Below are positions 59,277 to 64,000 of a DNA stretch of 64,000 nucleotides, piece after piece. The notes below the pieces were generated by a model that saw only the letters and a program-made list of their open reading frames with translations, did no database searches and had not been told where the DNA came from. Source of the stretch: Vibrio kanaloae (lineage in GTDB: Bacteria; Pseudomonadota; Gammaproteobacteria; Enterobacterales; Vibrionaceae); the NCBI RefSeq assembly GCF_024347535.1, contig NZ_AP025497.1, positions 2,046,001 to 2,110,000 on the forward strand, in the 5' to 3' direction. How positions within the stretch are numbered: the first letter of the stretch is position 1; each line of letters begins with the position of its first letter. The translations under genes were made by a program, and so were the position numbers.

Positions 59277-60473
59277 ATGTCTAAGCTAGTTTTAGTTTTA
59301 AACTGTGGTAGTTCTTCTCTTAAATTCGCTGTGGTTGATGCAGAAACAGGTGCGGAGCACCTCACTGGTCTTGCTGAGTGTCTAGGTCTTCCAGAAGCTC
59401 GTATGAAGTGGAAACTTGATGGCAAGCACGAAGCACAACTAGGCGCGGGCGCAGCTCACGTAGAAGCACTATCTTTCATGGTAGAAACTATTCTTGCTTC
59501 TAAGCCAGAGCTTAAAGCTAACCTTGGCGCTATCGGTCACCGTATCGTACACGGTGGCGAGCAGTTTACTTCTTCTGCCCTTATCACTGATGAAGTTCTT
59601 AAAGGTATTCAAGACGCTGCGACTTTCGCACCTCTTCACAACCCAGCTCATCTTATCGGTATCGAAGCAGCTCAACAGAACTTCCCTGGCCTTAAGAACG
59701 TTGCTGTATTTGACACTGCGTTCCACCAAACAATGCCTTCTGAGTCTTACCTATACGCTCTACCGTACAACCTATATAAAGAGCACGGTATCCGTCGTTA
59801 CGGCATGCACGGTACTTCTCACCTATTCATCACTCGTGAAGTTGCAGGCCTACTAAACAAGCCAGTTGAAGAAGTTAACATCATCAACTGTCACCTAGGT
59901 AACGGCGCTTCTGTATGTGCTATCAAGAACGGTCAATCTGTAGATACGTCTATGGGTCTTACTCCTCTTGAAGGCCTTGTAATGGGTACTCGTTGTGGTG
60001 ACCTAGATCCTGCTATCATCTTCCACCTACACGACGCTCTTGGTTACTCTGTTGAAGAAATCAACAACATGCTGACTAAAGAGTCTGGTCTTGCTGGTCT
60101 AACTGAAGTGACTTCTGACTGTCGTTTCGTTGAAGACAACTACGGTGAAAAAGAAGAAGCAACTCGTGCAATGGACGTGTTCTGTCACCGTCTAGCTAAA
60201 TACGTTGCTGGTTACACTGCAACTCTAGAAGGTCGTCTAGACGCAATCACTTTCACTGGCGGCATCGGCGAGAACTCTGGCCCAATCCGTGAAATGGTGC
60301 TTAACCGCCTAGGCATCTTCGGCATCGAAGTTGACAGCGAAGCTAACCTTAAAGCTCGTTTCGGCGGCGAAGGTACTATCACTACAGCTAACAGCCGCAT
60401 CCCTGCAATGGTTATCTCAACTAACGAAGAGCTAGTCATTGCTGAAGACACTGCAGAACTAGCAGGTCTTTAA
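59277..60473 (+). CDS. ackA: Acetate kinase
   Basis: A 398-residue ASKHA-fold enzyme that converts acetyl-phosphate and ADP to acetate and ATP. It shows [12 protein letters not shown] at the N-terminus, the catalytic region [15 protein letters not shown] and the adenosine site [10 protein letters not shown]. The length matches E. coli AckA (400). Codon use is strongly biased, indicating high expression. pta follows after 146 bases that contain two hairpins. Confidence 0.98.
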   Translation: MSKLVLVLNCGSSSLKFAVVDAETGAEHLTGLAECLGLPEARMKWKLDGKHEAQLGAGAAHVEALSFMVETILASKPELKANLGAIGHRIVHGGEQFTSSALITDEVLKGIQDAATFAPLHNPAHLIGIEAAQQNFPGLKNVAVFDTAFHQTMPSESYLYALPYNLYKEHGIRRYGMHGTSHLFITREVAGLLNKPVEEVNIINCHLGNGASVCAIKNGQSVDTSMGLTPLEGLVMGTRCGDLDPAIIFHLHDALGYSVEEINNMLTKESGLAGLTEVTSDCRFVEDNYGEKEEATRAMDVFCHRLAKYVAGYTATLEGRLDAITFTGGIGENSGPIREMVLNRLGIFGIEVDSEANLKARFGGEGTITTANSRIPAMVISTNEELVIAEDTAELAGL

Positions 60474-60482
60474 TTGATTTTT

Positions 60483-60516
60483 CTGACTAGTTTCACTTGA
60501 AGCTAGTCAGCTTTTC
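60483..60516 (+). other. First hairpin between ackA and pta
   Basis: CTGACTAG (60483-60490) and CTAGTCAG (60503-60510) form a perfect arm pair extended inward by TTTCA/TGAAG (one G-U). CTTTTC follows. It lies 10 bases after the ackA stop and may protect the ackA RNA end or cause partial termination. Confidence 0.65.
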
Positions 60517-60530
60517 ATACTAAGAAAATG

Positions 60531-60592
60531 GGGCTCAACTTCTATTCCTACCCCAATTTAAATATCGGTGGGGATAGCCGTTGAGCTTTTTT
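60531..60592 (+). terminator. Attenuator-like terminator between ackA and pta
   Basis: GCTCAAC (60533-60539) and GTTGAGC (60580-60586) close a stem with an inner CTACCCC/GGGGATAG pairing. TTTTTT follows. A pta transcript from the ackA promoter must read through it. Confidence 0.65.
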
Positions 60593-60619
60593 ATTTCCAA
60601 TAGTCAAAGGTGTTCGTCA

Positions 60620-62785
60620 ATGTCACGTACTATTATGCTTATCCCTACAAGCGCTGGTGTTGGTCTTACTAGTGTTAGCATGGGTGTTCTTCGCGCTATG
60701 GAGCGCAAGGGCGTAAGTGTTTCTTTCTACAAGCCAATTGCTCAACCTCGTAGCGGTGGTGATCAACCCGATCTAACGTCTACTATTATCAGCGTAAACA
60801 GCGACATTAAGATTGGTGAGCCTATCGCGATGACTAAAGCTGAAGCTTTGATCGGTAGCGAAAAAATGGACGAACTTCTTGAGTCTGTTGTTGAACAATA
60901 CAACAAGATCAACAAAGACGCAGAAGTTACGCTTATTGAAGGCCTAGTTCCAACTCGTAAGCACCCATTTGCAAACCAAGTAAACGCAGAAATCGCGAAG
61001 ACACTTGGCGCGGAGATCGTATTCGTTGCAACTCCTGGTACTGACAACCCTACGCAACTTAAAGAGCGTATCGAAGTAGCATGTTCTAACTTCGGCGGTA
61101 CTAAGAACAAGAGTATTAAAGGTGTAATCATCAACAAGCTTAACGCTCCTGTTGATGAAGCTGGCCGTACTCGTCCTGACCTTTCTGAAATCTTCGATGA
61201 TGCAGATAGCGCTCAGCAAGCGAATCTTGAAGTCATGCAAATCTTCAACTCTAGCCCTATCCGTGTTCTTGGCTGCGTGCCATGGAGCATCGACCTAATC
61301 GCAACTCGTGCGGTTGATATGGCTAAGCACCTTAACGCTGAAATCGTTAATGAAGGTGAGATATCTAAACGTCGTATTAAGAGCATCACTTTCTGTGCTC
61401 GTTCTCTACCGCACATGATTGAACACTTTAAGCCAGGTTCACTGCTAGTAACTTCTGCAGACCGTCCTGACGTTATCGTTGCTGCGGCACTTGCTGCGAA
61501 AAATGGTGTTGAAATTGGTGCAATTTTGCTGACTGGCGGTTACGACATCCCAGAAAGCATTGCTAAACTTTGTGCACCAGCATTTGCTTCAGGCTTACCG
61601 ATCTTCAAAGCTCAAGGTAACACTTGGCAGACGTCTCTAAACCTACAAAGCTTCAACCTAGAAGTTCCTGCGGACGATAAAGAGCGTATCGAGTTTGTTA
61701 ACGATCACGTTGCTAGCCACATTGATGGACCTTGGATTGATTCTCTATCTGAAGGAACTCAAGGCATTCGTCGTCTAAGCCCACCAGCATTCCGTTACCA
61801 GCTAACTGAATTCGCTCGTAAAGCGGCTAAGCGTATTGTTCTTCCTGAAGGTGATGAGCCACGTACGGTAAAAGCTGCGGCTATCTGTGCTGAGCGCGGT
61901 ATCGCAACATGTGTGCTTCTAGGTAACCCTGAAGAAATCCGTCGCGTTGCTGCACAGCAAGGCGTTGAGCTTGGCGCAGGCGTTGAGATCATTGATTCTG
62001 CATCAGTTCGCGAAAACTACGTTGCTCGTCTAGTAGAACTTCGTGGCGCTAAAGGTATGACTGAAGTTGTGGCTCGTGAGAAGCTAAACGATTCAGTATT
62101 CCTAGGCACTATGATGCTCGAAGCGGGTGAAGTTGACGGTCTAGTTTCTGGTGCTGTTCACACAACGGCGAACACTATTGTTCCTCCGTTCCAGATCATC
62201 AAGACGGCTCCTGATGCTTCTATCGTATCTTCAATCTTCTTCATGCTTCTGCCTGATCAAGTTCTTGTATACGGTGACTGTGCGATCAACCCAGATCCAA
62301 CAGCAGAACAACTTGCTGAAATCGCTATCCAATCTGCAGATTCTGCTGCGGCATTCGGTATCGACCCACGTGTTGCTATGATCTCTTACTCTACTGGTGA
62401 ATCTGGTAAAGGTGCAGATGTAGATAAAGTACGTGAAGCAACCAAACTTGCTCAAGAGAAACGTCCTGATCTAGTGATCGACGGTCCTCTACAGTACGAT
62501 GCAGCAATCATGGAAAACGTTGCTGCTTCTAAAGCACCTAACTCTCCAGTTGCAGGTAAAGCGACAGTATTCGTATTCCCAGACCTAAACACGGGTAACA
62601 CGACTTACAAAGCGGTACAGCGTTCAGCAGACCTAGTGTCTATTGGTCCAATGCTTCAAGGTATGCGCAAGCCAGTAAATGACTTGTCTCGTGGCGCTCT
62701 GGTAGACGACATCGTTTACACCGTTGCTCTAACGGCTATCCAAGCGGATCAAGCAGCTCAAGCTGAAGAAAAAGTAGTTAACTAA
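60620..62785 (+). CDS. pta: Phosphate acetyltransferase
   Basis: A 721-residue enzyme of the long (E. coli-like) class: an N-terminal P-loop-like regulatory domain ([20 protein letters not shown]), a DRTGG domain (about residues 220-340) and the C-terminal PTA domain with [15 protein letters not shown] and [12 protein letters not shown]. It interconverts acetyl-CoA and acetyl-phosphate, working with AckA. A TTG-start extension to 60581 is possible, but AAAGGTG (60606-60612) supports the ATG at 60620. Confidence 0.97.
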   Translation: MSRTIMLIPTSAGVGLTSVSMGVLRAMERKGVSVSFYKPIAQPRSGGDQPDLTSTIISVNSDIKIGEPIAMTKAEALIGSEKMDELLESVVEQYNKINKDAEVTLIEGLVPTRKHPFANQVNAEIAKTLGAEIVFVATPGTDNPTQLKERIEVACSNFGGTKNKSIKGVIINKLNAPVDEAGRTRPDLSEIFDDADSAQQANLEVMQIFNSSPIRVLGCVPWSIDLIATRAVDMAKHLNAEIVNEGEISKRRIKSITFCARSLPHMIEHFKPGSLLVTSADRPDVIVAAALAAKNGVEIGAILLTGGYDIPESIAKLCAPAFASGLPIFKAQGNTWQTSLNLQSFNLEVPADDKERIEFVNDHVASHIDGPWIDSLSEGTQGIRRLSPPAFRYQLTEFARKAAKRIVLPEGDEPRTVKAAAICAERGIATCVLLGNPEEIRRVAAQQGVELGAGVEIIDSASVRENYVARLVELRGAKGMTEVVAREKLNDSVFLGTMMLEAGEVDGLVSGAVHTTANTIVPPFQIIKTAPDASIVSSIFFMLLPDQVLVYGDCAINPDPTAEQLAEIAIQSADSAAAFGIDPRVAMISYSTGESGKGADVDKVREATKLAQEKRPDLVIDGPLQYDAAIMENVAASKAPNSPVAGKATVFVFPDLNTGNTTYKAVQRSADLVSIGPMLQGMRKPVNDLSRGALVDDIVYTVALTAIQADQAAQAEEKVVN

Positions 62786-62803
62786 TTTTTCTTTTGTAGA
62801 GAG

Positions 62804-62837
62804 CAAAAACCCTAGATTCTTATCTAGGGTTTTTTTA
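62804..62837. terminator. Terminator between pta and yqjG
   Basis: AACCCTAGAT (62808-62817) and ATCTAGGGTT (62822-62831) form a 10-bp stem, followed by T's and preceded by A's, so it may serve both strands. Confidence 0.92.
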
Positions 62838-62877
62838 TGTCTAATGCTTAAGGTTATTTGATGCTCTTAAGATTAAT

Positions 62878-63816
62878 CTAACCTCGTCCATGGGCTGATT
62901 CTAAATCAAGTGCAGGCCCTTTCGGCACAACTTGGGTTGGGTTAATACCTGTGTGGCTGTAATAATAGTGACGTTTGATGTGGTAAAAATCAGTTGTTTC
63001 TTTAATACCTTCGACCTGAAACAGCTCTTTCAGGTAGCCCTGAATATTAGCGTAGTCCGCTATTCGCTGCTTGTTACACTTGAAGTGAGCCACATACACT
63101 GCGTCGAATCGAACTAAAGTGGTAAACAATCTCCAATCCGCTTCTGTAATCTTATTACCCGCCAGATAACGGTGTTCGCTAAGATGAGCATCAACTTTAT
63201 CTAACGCTTCAAATAAGGCGTCATACGCTTCTTCATAAGCTTCTTGTGTTGTCGCAAAGCCGGTGCGATAAACACCATTATTAATATTCGGATAGATATA
63301 ATCGTTCCACTCATCAATCTTGCTCGCCAATTCCCGCGGATAGTAATCATCCGTGTTGCCTGTTAACTCGTTAAATTCTGAGTTAAACATTCGGATGATT
63401 TCAGACGACTCGTTACTCACGATAGTGTTGGTTTTCTTATCCCATAAAACAGGTACTGTTACTCTTCCTGAATAGTCCGGTTTGGCTTGGGTGTAGATTT
63501 GGTGCATACGAGTGTGGCCGAAAAGAGGTTCCGGTAACCCCATTTGCCAACCTTCGCTCATCATGTCTGGGCAGACTACCGTCACATCAATATGATCAGT
63601 TAGGCCTTTCAGCTCACGGAAGATCAGAGTTCGGTGCGCCCAAGGGCAAGCTAATGATACATATAAATGATAACGGCCGCTTTCTGGCTGAAATTGTGCG
63701 TCCTGCTTATTCTCGACCCAGTAACGAAAGCCTGCGTCTTCACGAACGAACTTACCGCCGCTTTCTTTGGTGTCGTACCACACATCGTGCCAAACACCTT
63801 CAACTAACTTGCCCAT
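62878..63816 (-). CDS. yqjG: Glutathionyl-hydroquinone reductase (xi-class glutathione transferase)
   Basis: A 312-residue protein matching E. coli YqjG. The thioredoxin-like domain has the catalytic cysteine in SLACPWAHRT (about residue 57) and VPVLWDKKTNTIVSNESSEI; a C-terminal helical domain holds LAGNKITEADWRLFTTLVRFD. It removes glutathione from glutathionyl-hydroquinones. The frame is open to 63837, but the ATG at 63816 (MGKLVEG) has GAGG at 8 bases and fits the family. Confidence 0.93.
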   Translation of the reverse strand: MGKLVEGVWHDVWYDTKESGGKFVREDAGFRYWVENKQDAQFQPESGRYHLYVSLACPWAHRTLIFRELKGLTDHIDVTVVCPDMMSEGWQMGLPEPLFGHTRMHQIYTQAKPDYSGRVTVPVLWDKKTNTIVSNESSEIIRMFNSEFNELTGNTDDYYPRELASKIDEWNDYIYPNINNGVYRTGFATTQEAYEEAYDALFEALDKVDAHLSEHRYLAGNKITEADWRLFTTLVRFDAVYVAHFKCNKQRIADYANIQGYLKELFQVEGIKETTDFYHIKRHYYYSHTGINPTQVVPKGPALDLESAHGRG

Positions 63817-63930
63817 ATCTAAACCTCTGCCTTGCAAATCTTTTCTCTAGTATAAAAAAGTCCCATTTTTTCAAAACTAGAATAAGTTGGCTTAGTTGTT
63901 CGAATTATTTGAAGAAGGTTTGTTTAGGTA

Positions 63931-63964
63931 CAAAAAAAGCGCAACTCATAAACAAGTTGCGCTT
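63931..63964 (-). terminator. Terminator of a minus-strand gene beyond the window
   Basis: AAGCGCAACT (63937-63946) and AGTTGCGCTT (63955-63964) form a 10-bp stem. On the minus strand a run of seven T follows, so it should end a transcript that enters from the right edge. Two more small inverted repeats follow to base 64000 (GCCTG/CAGGC and GAACC/GGTTC). No coding frame can be assigned there. Confidence 0.7.
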
Positions 63965-64000
63965 AAGCCTGTCACAGGCTGAACCGTATCAAACGGGTTC

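Noticed and set aside
1..64000. Prophage, transposon, integron, toxin-antitoxin, defence or secretion gene clusters
   Set aside because: No integrase, transposase, phage structural or defence gene was recognised; nearly all the DNA is explained by conserved core genes.
1..64000. tRNA or rRNA genes
   Set aside because: No cloverleaf with T-loop GTTCRA and CCA end, and no rRNA-like stretch, was noticed by eye; a tRNAscan run would be needed to be certain.

Overview
The window looks like ordinary core sequence from the main chromosome of a Vibrio. My inference of a Splendidus-clade-like species is weaker. The evidence is the gene order tatD-holB-tmk-mltG-pabC-fabF-acpP-fabG-fabD-fabH-plsX-rpmF-yceD, a 279-residue FadR with the vibrio-type insertion, a CheW-CheY hybrid (CheV), moderate AT content, and a dispersed repeat containing CGTCATTCCCTAGA. 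I see no rRNA, tRNA, prophage, insertion sequence, integron or CRISPR array. Nearly every large ORF is an intact full-length member of a recognisable family.

Layout. 1-1468: the 3' end of pflA, then yfbU and a regulatory region. 1469-6334: the stress operon yeaG-yeaH-ycgB (PrkA-type kinase, von Willebrand-type protein, SpoVR-type protein). 6519-8464: divergent sohB and yciK. 8592-13978: a LexA-boxed mutagenesis cassette imuA-imuB-dnaE2. 14133-18218: cheV, the glucose regulator mlc and the divergent pykA. 18362-20970: a patatin-like lipase with a 29-codon YnhF-like membrane peptide upstream, and two small outer-membrane-type proteins. 21195-27334: ptsG, tatD, holB, tmk, mltG and pabC, all on the minus strand. 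27439-33665: the fatty acid and phospholipid synthesis cluster with rpmF and yceD. 33815-39377: yceF, rluC and rne with its long leader. 39636-48995: SulP transporter, low-molecular-weight phosphatase, cobO, asmA, udk, apbC and metG. 49234-55476: yehS, fadR, nhaB, dsbB, a SEC-C protein and dusC. 55519-58213: a membrane diguanylate cyclase downstream of an orphan periplasmic binding protein. 58482-63816: yfbV, ackA, pta and yqjG.

Themes. Central carbon control is spread through the window: ptsG takes up glucose, Mlc would repress sugar uptake, PykA makes pyruvate, PflA activates pyruvate formate-lyase, and AckA-Pta convert acetyl-CoA to acetate. FadR and the fab cluster link fatty acid synthesis and breakdown. 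RNase E, RluC, L32 and YceD form an RNA and ribosome group.

No clearly new system is visible. The best candidates for something under-described are: (1) the binding protein plus Cache-like diguanylate cyclase pair; (2) the yeaG-yeaH-ycgB operon, with an unusual cluster of GCAAAAT motifs upstream; (3) the imuA-imuB-dnaE2 mutasome, in which ImuA and ImuB have lost their catalytic motifs; (4) several within-operon RNA hairpins (acpP/fabF, fabH/fabD, ackA/pta, nhaB/dsbB, fabF/pabC) that could set expression ratios; and (5) the unannotated YnhF-like peptide gene. All gene identities come from recognising protein sequences by eye; no database search was run.
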